From Marinobacter orientalis (GTDB lineage: Bacteria > Pseudomonadota > Gammaproteobacteria > Pseudomonadales > Oleiphilaceae), in contig NZ_SRZX01000011.1 in assembly GCF_004792665.1 (NCBI RefSeq), forward strand, positions 1-64,000: DNA of 64,000 nt, given 5' to 3'. A program made the translations under genes and the position numbers. How positions within the stretch are numbered: position 1 is the stretch's first letter; each line of letters opens with the position of its first letter. The notes beneath the pieces were generated by a model. That model worked only from the letters and a program-made list of their open reading frames with translations, did no database searches and was not told the origin of the DNA. This document shows, in pieces, positions 23,517 to 32,195 of this stretch.

Positions 23517-24512
23517 ATGACGACTTTCGACTGGCAGCGCTGCTTCGCCCCCTTGCTCGACGAGCTGGACAGCCGTGGTCTGGAGCACTGGCGATCCCTG
23601 CTACAGCAACAGCTTCACAAGCGTTTCGAAGAAAATCCCCACGGCGACATCGCCCGCTGGATGCGGGCCCTGAATACCCTGCCTGCCATCAGCGAGGTGA
23701 ACGCCGACCTGAACCGTTCGGCGATTACCCTGAGCACCCGGCAGCCGCTGACAACAGACGACGCTGCACGGCTCGAGCAGGGCCTTCGCGGCCTGATGCC
23801 ATGGCGCAAGGGTCCGTTCGATTTCTTTGGCACCTATATTGATACCGAGTGGCGTTCCGACTGGAAATGGGACCGGGTGTCGCCCTACCTGTCAGATCTG
23901 GCAGGCCGGCAGATACTGGATGTGGGTTGCGGTTCCGGCTATCACTGCTGGCGCATGCTGGGGGAAGGTGCCGGGCGGATCATTGGCATCGATCCGGGGC
24001 TGTTGTTCCTGTTCCAGTTCCTGAGCGTCAAACGCTACGCGGGCCCGGAGCAGCGCATTGACCTGCTGCCCGTGCGCGTGGAGGATCTGCCCGCGAAACT
24101 GGAGGCGTTCGACACCACTTTCTCAATGGGCGTGCTGTACCACCGCCGCTCGCCACTGGACCACCTGCTCGAGCTCAAGGATACACTCCGCCCGGGCGGT
24201 GAACTGGTACTGGAAACGCTGATTGCGGATGGGCCGGAAGGCTACAGCCTGATGCCGGAGGATCGTTACGGCCAGATGCGGAATGTATGGTTCCTGCCCA
24301 GCTGCGACACCCTGCTACGCTGGCTCGATCGCACCGGTTTCCGCAATGCCCGGGTGGTTGACGTAACCGAAACCACAACCGAAGAACAGCGACGCACGGA
24401 CTGGATGCGGTTCCAGTCGCTAGAGGACTTTCTGGATCAGAACGACCCAACCAGAACCGTCGAAGGCTATCCGGGCCCGAAGAGGGCGACCGTTATCGCC
24501 GACAAGCCCTGA
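23517..24512 (+). CDS. cmoB: tRNA U34 carboxymethyltransferase
   Basis: Transfers the carboxymethyl group of carboxy-SAM to 5-hydroxyuridine at tRNA position 34. SAM-binding motif LDVGCGSGYHCWRML near residue 137. 331 residues from ATG 23517, with GGAG 6 bases upstream. It forms a two-gene unit with cmoA and is convergent with purA. Confidence 0.96.
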   Translation: MTTFDWQRCFAPLLDELDSRGLEHWRSLLQQQLHKRFEENPHGDIARWMRALNTLPAISEVNADLNRSAITLSTRQPLTTDDAARLEQGLRGLMPWRKGPFDFFGTYIDTEWRSDWKWDRVSPYLSDLAGRQILDVGCGSGYHCWRMLGEGAGRIIGIDPGLLFLFQFLSVKRYAGPEQRIDLLPVRVEDLPAKLEAFDTTFSMGVLYHRRSPLDHLLELKDTLRPGGELVLETLIADGPEGYSLMPEDRYGQMRNVWFLPSCDTLLRWLDRTGFRNARVVDVTETTTEEQRRTDWMRFQSLEDFLDQNDPTRTVEGYPGPKRATVIADKP

Positions 24513-24537
24513 GGCCTGCCGCGACAGAATCAACCAG

Positions 24538-25833
24538 CTATTCGCCGAAAGGGTGGCGCAGGACAACAGTTTCCACCCGGTCCGGGCCGGTGGAAATGAT
24601 GTCGATAGGCGCTTCGATCTGCTCTTCCAGGAAGCGGATATAGGCCTTGGCATTCTCCGGCAACTGATCCAGACCGGTCAGCCCGACGGTGCTGTCCTGC
24701 CAACCCGGCAATTCCGCATAAACCGGCTCGATATCCTTGTAGGTATCACAGCCAATGGGGGGGCGGGTGATTTCACCACGGGGAGTTTTATACCCGATGC
24801 ATACCTTCACTGTGTCCATGCCGTCCAGCACATCCAGCTTGGTCAGACAGATGCCGGAGACGCTGTTGATCTGGATGGCATGGCGCAGTGCGACGGCATC
24901 AAACCAGCCACAGCGGCGGGAACGCCCGGTTGTGGTGCCAATCTCGTTGCCCTTCACTGCCAGGTGCTGGCCCATGTCATCAAACAGCTCGGTCGGGAAC
25001 GGGCCGGAGCCAACGCGGGTGGTATAGGCTTTGGTGATACCCAGCACGTAGTCCAGGAACAGTGGGCCGAAGCCGGAACCGGTGGCGGTGCCACCTGCCG
25101 TCGTGTTGGATGAGGTAACGTAGGGATAGGTACCGAGGTCAATATCCAGCAGCGATCCCTGAGCGCCCTCGAACAGGATGTGCTCGCCACGCTTGCGCAG
25201 GTCATGGAGGATATCCGTGACATCAGCCGACATCGGCAGAATTTCTTCGCCCATGGTCATCAGTTCAGCAAACGCCTGGTCTATATCTTCAGGCTCTTCG
25301 CGGAAATACTCGGTCAGGACGAAATTATGGTACGACATGATTTCCCGGAGCTTTTCCTTAAAGCTCTCCGGATCGCACAGATCGCCCACGCGCACCCCGC
25401 GGCGGGAAACCTTGTCTTCGTAGGCCGGGCCGATACCGCGGCCGGTGGTGCCAATCTTGTCAACACCCTTGGCGCGCTCCCGGGCCTGGTCGATGCGCAC
25501 ATGGGTCTTGAGAATGATAGGACATGCCAGGCTCACTTTGAGCCGGTCGCGCACGGCAACACCATTGGCTTCCAGCTCGCGGACTTCCTTCAGCAGGGCT
25601 TCCGGGGACAGCACCACACCGTTGCCTATCAGGCACAGGACATCCTTGCGCAGAATGCCAGAGGGAATCAGGTGAAGGGCGGTTTTCTTGCCTTCAATAA
25701 CCAGGGTATGCCCGGCATTATGACCACCCTGGAAACGTACTACCGCAGACACCTTGTCGGTCAGCAGATCAACAATCTTGCCTTTTCCTTCGTCACCCCA
25801 CTGGGTGCCCAGCACTACAACGTTTTTACCCAT
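24538..25833 (-). CDS. purA: Adenylosuccinate synthetase
   Basis: Forms adenylosuccinate from IMP, Asp and GTP. N-terminal signature GTQWGDEGKGKIVDLL; the GTP-binding TKLDVLDG is near the C-terminus. 431 residues, typical. It follows hisZ at the end of the long minus-strand run that starts at nnr; the same hflC-hisZ-purA order occurs in Pseudomonas. Confidence 0.98.
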   Translation of the reverse strand: MGKNVVVLGTQWGDEGKGKIVDLLTDKVSAVVRFQGGHNAGHTLVIEGKKTALHLIPSGILRKDVLCLIGNGVVLSPEALLKEVRELEANGVAVRDRLKVSLACPIILKTHVRIDQARERAKGVDKIGTTGRGIGPAYEDKVSRRGVRVGDLCDPESFKEKLREIMSYHNFVLTEYFREEPEDIDQAFAELMTMGEEILPMSADVTDILHDLRKRGEHILFEGAQGSLLDIDLGTYPYVTSSNTTAGGTATGSGFGPLFLDYVLGITKAYTTRVGSGPFPTELFDDMGQHLAVKGNEIGTTTGRSRRCGWFDAVALRHAIQINSVSGICLTKLDVLDGMDTVKVCIGYKTPRGEITRPPIGCDTYKDIEPVYAELPGWQDSTVGLTGLDQLPENAKAYIRFLEEQIEAPIDIISTGPDRVETVVLRHPFGE

Positions 25834-25916
25834 ATCTCTCTCTCAATGCGGCTTCGCCAGTCGACGGAATCCGCGCAGATTTACCTGTAAATGAGTGGCC
25901 CGGTCCCGGGGGGTTG

Positions 25917-27098
25917 TCAGCCCAGTTGCTCCACGGCCCACTGGCCGTCACGCAGTACCAGAACCCGGTCGCAATTGCGTGACCGCGGATCAACGCCTTC
26001 GTCTTCCGGCAGGGCCCGAACAACGGTTTCAGTCATTCGCAAGCCCGAAATAACACTCTCCAGCGCGGGGTCTTTGGCCCCGGGCGCCCAGATTGACTTC
26101 CCTGCCCGGCCGGGACGCCGACCAAGGGAAACCAGTGAGCGGATATCCAGACTGAATCCTGTCGCGGGTCGTGCACGGCCAAAATCACTACCGATGGCGT
26201 CATACCGGCCACCCTTGGCAACCGCGTCGCCGTGTCCCGGCACATAGGCCGCGAACACCAGCCCGGTGTGGTAGTTGTAGCCGCGAAGCTCGCAAAAGTC
26301 GAAACCGAAACTGACTTCCGGGTAGCTGGCAGACAGCATCTCTGCAACCCGTTCCAGCTGGTCCAGCGCCTGGCGAAGCGGTTCCGGTGCGCCTTCAAGA
26401 ATCCGTTTCGCCTGCATCAGGGCCGCCTTTCCGCCACTGACCCTGGCCAGCTCCCTGAGCATGCCTCCGGCAGACCCCGGCGGGCAATCAGCTAACAACT
26501 GATCCAGCTCCGGCACCGATTTGCGGCCCATGGCATCGAAAATGGCCGCCCCGGTATCCCGGTCAAAGCCGGCTTCGCCCACCAGGCTCTCATAAATAGC
26601 CACATGGGCGAGATCCAGGTGGATCTTCGGCAGACCGGACACCCTCAGAGTTTCCAGCATCAGGCTGATCACTTCCATATCAGCCGACTCGGACGCACTG
26701 CCAAACAACTCGCAACCGGCCTGGATAGGCGTGCGCCCTGTCAGCATATGCCGCGGCCGCGTATGCAGGACGTGGCCGGCATAACACAGCCGGGTGATAC
26801 CCTCCTGGCGGAGGGTATGGGCGTCAATGCGTGCGGCCTGGGGCGTCATGTCTGCCCGCAGCCCCATCATCCGGCCAGTCAGCTGGTCGGTCAGTTTGAA
26901 GGTCTGGAGTTCCAGATCATGCCCGGTGCCGGTAAACAGCGACTCCAGGTATTCAATCAACGGCGGGATAACCAGCTGGTAACCCCAGTGCTGGCAGGTA
27001 TCCATTACATCCCGGCGCAGGGATTCAATCTGTCCAGCCAGTGGTGGGAGGATATCTTCCACGCCATCCGGCAGAAGCCAGCGATCAGATACTGTCAT
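25917..27098 (-). CDS. hisZ: ATP phosphoribosyltransferase regulatory subunit HisZ
   Basis: A 393-residue class II HisRS-like protein lacking a tRNA-binding domain. It forms the regulatory partner of short-form HisG in histidine biosynthesis. Features include LPDGVEDILPP at the N-terminus, GLRADMTPQAAR (motif 2 region) and ELRGYNYHTGLVFAAY. hisG is not in this window. It is set apart from hflC by a terminator. Confidence 0.93.
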   Translation of the reverse strand: MTVSDRWLLPDGVEDILPPLAGQIESLRRDVMDTCQHWGYQLVIPPLIEYLESLFTGTGHDLELQTFKLTDQLTGRMMGLRADMTPQAARIDAHTLRQEGITRLCYAGHVLHTRPRHMLTGRTPIQAGCELFGSASESADMEVISLMLETLRVSGLPKIHLDLAHVAIYESLVGEAGFDRDTGAAIFDAMGRKSVPELDQLLADCPPGSAGGMLRELARVSGGKAALMQAKRILEGAPEPLRQALDQLERVAEMLSASYPEVSFGFDFCELRGYNYHTGLVFAAYVPGHGDAVAKGGRYDAIGSDFGRARPATGFSLDIRSLVSLGRRPGRAGKSIWAPGAKDPALESVISGLRMTETVVRALPEDEGVDPRSRNCDRVLVLRDGQWAVEQLG

Positions 27099-27232
27099 GA
27101 GATTCGGTTGTCCGTTCTGCCCCGGGATAAAGACTGAGGCCCCGGGAGTGCACAGGATTTAGGGCGATGTCCGGAAAAAGATATAAACCCGGACCAAAAC
27201 CGGCAGAATTTTACACTGTTGGCAGACACAAA

Positions 27233-27262
27233 AAAACCGGAATACCTCGGTATTCCGGTTTT
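27233..27262 (-). terminator. Intrinsic terminator after hflC
   Basis: Near-perfect stem AAAACCGGAATACC (27233-27246) with GGTATTCCGGTTTT (27249-27262). On the minus strand the T tract continues past the stem. It ends the hfl operon before hisZ. Confidence 0.85.
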
Positions 27263-27281
27263 GCAGGTCTGGCGACGATAA

Positions 27282-28157
27282 TTAGCGAGCGCCCTGAGGG
27301 TCCTTGAGGAACCTGAGGAAGTCACTGTCGGTATCGATCACCATGATATCGTCTTCGTTTGCGAACGTCTTCTCGTAGGCTTCGAGACTGCGATAGAAGC
27401 TGTAGAACTCGCTGTTCGAGCCGTAGGCATCAGCGTAGATCTCTGCTGCTTCGGCATCCCCCTCACCACGCATCTCTTCGGCACTGGCGAAAGCTTCCGA
27501 CAGGATGACAGTGCGCTGGCGATCCGCATCGGCGCGGATCCCCTCAGCGAGCTCCTGACCTCGGGAGCGGAACTCCTGTGCCAGCTTTTCACGCTCAGTG
27601 GCCATGCGACGGTAGACGTTCTGGCTCACCTGCCCCGGAAACTCAATGGCCTTGACGCGGATATCCACCACACTGATGCCGAACTCCTTCTGCGCCGTTT
27701 CGTTCACCCGCTCCGTCAGCGTGGTCATCAACTGGTCACGCTGACCGGAAACCACCTCAACCATGGTGCGCACACCGAACTCATCACGGAGGCCATTGTC
27801 CACCCGGGACAGCAGTAGCTCGGACGCACGGAATTCGTCGCCACCGGTGGCACGATAGAACTGATCCACATCCTGGATTTTCCAGGCGATGTACGAGTCC
27901 ACGTCCAGTGGCTTCTTCTCAATGGTCAGGTACTGACGCGACGGTAAGTCAGTCGTCAGCAATCGAACATCGAATTCCCGCACCTGGTCAATCACCGGCA
28001 CCTTGAAGTGGAGGCCCGCCTCAATGTCCGTCTGGATCAGTTCCCCGAACCGAAGCAAGACGCCCCGGTGGGTTTCCGGAATGATGTATACGCTTGAGAG
28101 CGCAACCAGCACGACAATCAGGGCGCCTGCAAGGCCCGCAATGCTTTTGGTTCCCAT
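27282..28157 (-). CDS. hflC: HflC, modulator of FtsH protease
   Basis: A 291-residue SPFH/band 7 protein with one N-terminal membrane helix (GLAGALIVVLVALSSVYII). With HflK it forms the large periplasmic-side cage around FtsH. The SPFH domain covers about residues 20-190 (RGVLLRFG, FPGQVSQNVYRRM); a helical region follows. It starts two bases after the hflK stop, so translation is coupled. Confidence 0.96.
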   Translation of the reverse strand: MGTKSIAGLAGALIVVLVALSSVYIIPETHRGVLLRFGELIQTDIEAGLHFKVPVIDQVREFDVRLLTTDLPSRQYLTIEKKPLDVDSYIAWKIQDVDQFYRATGGDEFRASELLLSRVDNGLRDEFGVRTMVEVVSGQRDQLMTTLTERVNETAQKEFGISVVDIRVKAIEFPGQVSQNVYRRMATEREKLAQEFRSRGQELAEGIRADADRQRTVILSEAFASAEEMRGEGDAEAAEIYADAYGSNSEFYSFYRSLEAYEKTFANEDDIMVIDTDSDFLRFLKDPQGAR

Positions 28158-28159
28158 AA

Positions 28160-29359
28160 TTATCTACTCCTCCGAACGCCACTGTCCTGCCTGCCACGCA
28201 GCTCCTGCGCAACCTGGTCCGACAGGGTCTGGATATCGACATTGCTGCTGCCGGAGCCGGAGTTGTTCTGGCTATCAGACGTTGTGCCCGCTCGGTTGGT
28301 CAGCCTGTCCAGGGGCAGAAACATCATGTTGTCGCTGCTTTCCGTATCCACCAGCACCTTGCTGGTTCTCGAAAACACACCCTCAAGTGCCTGAATGTAC
28401 ATGCGCTCACGGGTCACTTCAGGCGCTGTCTCGTAAACACCCAGTACCGCGAGGAAGCGCGAGGTTTGACCGCGGGCGCGATCAATCACTTGCTGCTTGT
28501 ACGCTGAAGCCTCCTCGGTCAGGCGCTGGGCGCGGCCACGGGCCTCAGGAACCACTTTATTGCGGTAGGTCTCTGCTTCTTCCTTGAGCTGCTGCTCGTC
28601 TTCACGGGCACGCTGAACTTCGCGGAACGCATCCTGCACCGCGTCAGGCGGCTGGGTGCTCTCGACGTTTACCCGAACGATCGACAACCCGGTACCATAT
28701 TCCTCAAGGAAGGTCTGAAGGCGCTGCTCGACGCGAACGGCCAGCTCGGCACGCCCTTCAGTCAGAACATCGTCCAGAGTCGAACTGCCAACTTCGTGGC
28801 GCAGTGCACTGTCAGTGGCGAACGCCAGTGCCTGGTTCGAGTCGCGGACATTCAGTACGTAGGCCCTGGCATCACCAACGCGATACTGAACCTGCAGGTC
28901 CACCGACACCAGATTCTCATCCTGTGTCAGCATCTGCCCGGTGGATTCCGTATTCCGCACACTGGTCACCCGTACCAGATTCACACTATCGATCAACGGA
29001 ACCTTGAAACGCAGACCGGGGGGCTCGGTACGACTGTACTCACCAAAGCGAAGAACCACCGCCCGCTCCTGTTCGTTCACCGTATAGAACGATTGAAAAA
29101 TAACGTATCCGGCGAAAATGATCCCTGCCAGAGCAAGAATCGCTCCAATATTACCGGCACTGGGTCCTCCACCCGAGGAAGATCCACCATCACCACCAGA
29201 CTTTTTGCCCTTGCCTCCAAGCAGCTTGTTAAGCTTGTCGAGGCCCTTTTTCAGTGCCTCGTCCAGATCTGGTGGGCCCTGATCCTTGCCGCCACGACCG
29301 CCGCCGGTTCCCCAGGGGTCATTGTCGTTTCGGTTTCCACCCGGTTCATTCCAGGCCAT
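28160..29359 (-). CDS. hflK: HflK, modulator of FtsH protease
   Basis: A 399-residue SPFH protein. A glycine-rich, disordered N-terminus (MAWNEPGGNRNDNDPWG) is followed by a membrane helix (about residues 70-90) and the SPFH domain (ERAVVLRFGEYSRTEPPG). The start at 29359 has GGAGA 6 bases upstream; a longer reading to 29395 has no such site. Pair of hflC. Confidence 0.96.
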   Translation of the reverse strand: MAWNEPGGNRNDNDPWGTGGGRGGKDQGPPDLDEALKKGLDKLNKLLGGKGKKSGGDGGSSSGGGPSAGNIGAILALAGIIFAGYVIFQSFYTVNEQERAVVLRFGEYSRTEPPGLRFKVPLIDSVNLVRVTSVRNTESTGQMLTQDENLVSVDLQVQYRVGDARAYVLNVRDSNQALAFATDSALRHEVGSSTLDDVLTEGRAELAVRVEQRLQTFLEEYGTGLSIVRVNVESTQPPDAVQDAFREVQRAREDEQQLKEEAETYRNKVVPEARGRAQRLTEEASAYKQQVIDRARGQTSRFLAVLGVYETAPEVTRERMYIQALEGVFSRTSKVLVDTESSDNMMFLPLDRLTNRAGTTSDSQNNSGSGSSNVDIQTLSDQVAQELRGRQDSGVRRSR

Positions 29360-29437
29360 AATTTTCTCCGTTCCAAACGAGTCGAATGGCTGCAAATACT
29401 AGGGATTTATAAGCGCCCCGGCAATAGCACAGCCTGT

Positions 29438-30736
29438 CTATATACGTTGATCGTCGAGTCTTACGTCTCTTTCCTGCACACCAGCACGACTCAGAAGCTG
29501 TAACCAGTCCCGATGCTGCAGGCGAACCTCCAGCACCGAATCGCCACTGTCGCGGTGGTTTTCGGACACCACGGCTCCGGTTTCATGCAGAAGCGCCCGC
29601 AATTTTCCATCTGCCGGTCCCAACAGTACGAACTGATGGATAACATCTTCCGCCAACCGTTCGACAATGGCGTCAAACAGGCCCTGGAGGCCTTCACCGG
29701 TGACTGCGGAGAGCCACACCCGGACCGGCACGCCATCTTCGTTGCGCTCGATCCGCGGCTCGAAATTATCCAGCAGATCAATCTTGTTGAAAACCTGCAA
29801 TACGGGAATCTCGTCTGCCCCGATCTCCGCCAGTACTTCTTCCACCTGCTCCATGTTCTCTTCCCGCCGACTGTCATGACAATCGATGATGTGAAGGAGA
29901 AGGGAGGCTTCCGTGGTTTCTTCCAGCGTGGCCCGGAATGCTTCAACCAGCTTATGGGGAAGGTGACGGATAAATCCGACAGTATCGGCCATTACGACCG
30001 GACCGATATCCGGAAGTTCCAGCCTTCTCAGCGTTGGATCCAGCGTTGCGAACAATTGATCCGCTGCGTAAACGGTGGAGGCCGTAATTCGATTGAACAG
30101 CGTGGACTTGCCCGCGTTGGTGTAGCCCACCAGTGAGACCGTTGGAATATCCGCCCGCATACGGGCCCGGCGCCCCTGGTTACGCTGTTTGCGAACCTTG
30201 TCAAGCCGACGGTGGATGGACTTGATTCGCTCCCTGAGCAACCGGCGGTCGGTTTCCAGCTGGGTTTCACCCGGGCCGCGCAGTCCGATACCACCCTTTT
30301 GACGCTCGAGGTGCGTCCAGCCACGAACAAGGCGGGTCGACATATGCTCGAGCTGGGCCAGCTCTACCTGAAGCTTGCCCTCGTGAGTACGGGCCCGCTG
30401 GGCAAAAATATCGAGGATAACGCCGGTGCGATCAAGCACCCGGCAACTGAGCTCACGCTCGATATTGCGCTCCTGACTCGGACTGAGCGCGTGGTTGAAA
30501 AGCACCACATCGGCTTCGTTGGCGGTCACGGCATCACGGATTTCTTCCAGCTTTCCCTCGCCGACAAACAGTCTCGGGCTGGGTTGCTTGCGGGAACCGG
30601 CAATCACACCGACCGGCTCGACACCGGCAGACCAGACGAGTTCACGGAACTCATCCAGATCTTCGGATTCTTCTTGCGAGGAAAACTCGATATGAACGAG
30701 AATTGCCCGTTCACCAACGTCGGGACGCTCAAACAA
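29438..30736 (-). CDS. hflX: GTPase HflX
   Basis: A 432-residue ribosome-splitting/rescue GTPase. The N-terminal HflX domain contains LFVGEGKLEEI and GGIGLRGPGETQLETDRR; the G domain has P-loop GYTNAGKST, DTVGFIRHLP and NKIDLLD. It is located between hfq and hflK, the conserved order. Confidence 0.96.
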   Translation of the reverse strand: MFERPDVGERAILVHIEFSSQEESEDLDEFRELVWSAGVEPVGVIAGSRKQPSPRLFVGEGKLEEIRDAVTANEADVVLFNHALSPSQERNIERELSCRVLDRTGVILDIFAQRARTHEGKLQVELAQLEHMSTRLVRGWTHLERQKGGIGLRGPGETQLETDRRLLRERIKSIHRRLDKVRKQRNQGRRARMRADIPTVSLVGYTNAGKSTLFNRITASTVYAADQLFATLDPTLRRLELPDIGPVVMADTVGFIRHLPHKLVEAFRATLEETTEASLLLHIIDCHDSRREENMEQVEEVLAEIGADEIPVLQVFNKIDLLDNFEPRIERNEDGVPVRVWLSAVTGEGLQGLFDAIVERLAEDVIHQFVLLGPADGKLRALLHETGAVVSENHRDSGDSVLEVRLQHRDWLQLLSRAGVQERDVRLDDQRI

Positions 30737-30784
30737 GTAGTAATAGCTCCAAATCAGTCAGGTCGTACCTGTCATCAAAACAGA

Positions 30785-30831
30785 TACCCGCGGCCCTGGG
30801 AACCCTGACGGGTTCTTCGGGAGCGCGGGTA
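30785..30831 (-). terminator. Branched hairpin between hfq and hflX (terminator or attenuator)
   Basis: Outer stem TACCCGCG (30785-30792) with CGCGGGTA (30824-30831), and inner stem GAACCC (30800-30805) with GGGTTC (30810-30815). On the minus strand it is followed by TCTGTTTTGATG, a poor T tract. It could end part of the hfq transcripts so that hfq is made in excess of hflX. Confidence 0.5.
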
Positions 30832-30855
30832 AAAACGCCGGCAGTACCGGATAAA

Positions 30856-31104
30856 TCAGTCTTCAGACTCTTCTCCGCCGGGCGCCTGTGGCGGGATGCG
30901 AACATTCCTCGCAGGCACCACAGTGGAAATGGCGTGCTTGTAGACCATCTGGCTGACAGTGTTTTTCAGCAAAATCACGAACTGGTCGAAAGACTCAATC
31001 TGGCCCTGAAGCTTGATACCATTGACCAGAAAGATGGAAACCGGAATGCGTTCCTTGCGTAAAGCATTGAGGTAAGGGTCTTGTAGGGAGTGCCCTTTTG
31101 ACAT
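30856..31104 (-). CDS. hfq: RNA chaperone Hfq
   Basis: An 82-residue Sm-like hexameric chaperone for sRNA-mRNA pairing. MSKGHSLQDPYLNALRKERI (proximal face Q8/F-like region) then Sm1 with FDQFVILLKN and Sm2 with YKHAISTVVP. AGGAGA is 6 bases upstream of the ATG at 31104. The C-terminal tail is short (PPQAPGGEESED). Confidence 0.98.
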   Translation of the reverse strand: MSKGHSLQDPYLNALRKERIPVSIFLVNGIKLQGQIESFDQFVILLKNTVSQMVYKHAISTVVPARNVRIPPQAPGGEESED

Positions 31105-31144
31105 GTGTATTCTCCTGTTTATAAGTAAAGGCAGATCGTCATTT

Positions 31145-32188
31145 TCAAGATTTAAATGTGGTGCGACATTCAATAATTTTCAAGGCGGTGTCGGACATAA
31201 GTTTGTCTTCACTGTCCAGCCAATGCAGGCCGGACCATTTCCGCAACCAGGTGAGCTGTCGCTTGGCAAGCTGCCGGGTAGCCGCGGTCCCCTTATCCAC
31301 CATGGTGTTGTAATCATACTCACCTGCCAGATGGGCCCAGACCTGTCGATACCCGACACAACGCATGGAGGGTAGCCCGGGATGCAGATCGCCTCTGGCC
31401 ATCAGCGCCCTGACCTCATCGAGAAAACCGGCAGCCAGCATTGCCCGGAATCGCCGGTTGATTCTTTCATGGAGCACCTGCCTGTCGGCGGGCGCCATTG
31501 CAAGCTGCACTACAGTATACGGAAGAGACGGCGTTTCGTCTGCCTGCCATTGTGTCAAATAGGTGTAATCCTCAATGCCTGCCCTGAGCCTGTCGCCGCC
31601 AGCGTTCTCGCTCTGCGGATTACCCTCCCAGATCGACGAAATCGGGCGCCCGGTCAGGCGAATTACCTCAAGCGCCCGGACCAGTCGCTGCCGGTTGTTG
31701 CGGTGAATCAGCTGCGCCGCCACCGGGTCCTGCCGTTCCAGCTCACGATGAAGGGCGCCCCACCCGTGCTCTTCGGCCTGCTGTTCCAGGGCCTGCCGAA
31801 TGACAGGGTCAGCCGGAGGCAGATCCGACATCCCCTGGAGCAGGGCCTTGAAGTACATCATGGTGCCACCCACCAGCAACGGAATCCGCCCGGCCGCGGT
31901 AATCTCGGCCATGTGATGCCGGGCATCCCGGCGAAAGTCTGCGGCCGAGTAGGTTTCTGCGGGATCACAGATATCAATTAACCGGTGGGGGGCCTGGGCA
32001 AGCTCTGCGGGTGAGGGTTTCGCGGTGCCAATATCCATACCCCGGTAGATCATCGCCGAATCAACACTGATGATCTCGCAGGGCAGCCTGCGACAGAGCT
32101 CAATGGCCAGATCGGTCTTGCCGGAGGCAGTGGGCCCCATCAGACATATGGCAGGAGGCCGGGCGCCATCAACGGAGGTTGTCGACAT
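31145..32188 (-). CDS. miaA: tRNA dimethylallyltransferase
   Basis: Adds the isopentenyl group to A37 of UNN-reading tRNAs. P-loop GPTASGKTDLA near residue 18, then ISVDSAMIYRGMDIGTAKP and GGTMMYFKALLQG. 347 residues from ATG 32188, seven bases after the mutL stop. It is followed 40 bases later by hfq. Confidence 0.96.
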   Translation of the reverse strand: MSTTSVDGARPPAICLMGPTASGKTDLAIELCRRLPCEIISVDSAMIYRGMDIGTAKPSPAELAQAPHRLIDICDPAETYSAADFRRDARHHMAEITAAGRIPLLVGGTMMYFKALLQGMSDLPPADPVIRQALEQQAEEHGWGALHRELERQDPVAAQLIHRNNRQRLVRALEVIRLTGRPISSIWEGNPQSENAGGDRLRAGIEDYTYLTQWQADETPSLPYTVVQLAMAPADRQVLHERINRRFRAMLAAGFLDEVRALMARGDLHPGLPSMRCVGYRQVWAHLAGEYDYNTMVDKGTAATRQLAKRQLTWLRKWSGLHWLDSEDKLMSDTALKIIECRTTFKS

Positions 32189-32195
32189 ATCGGCG

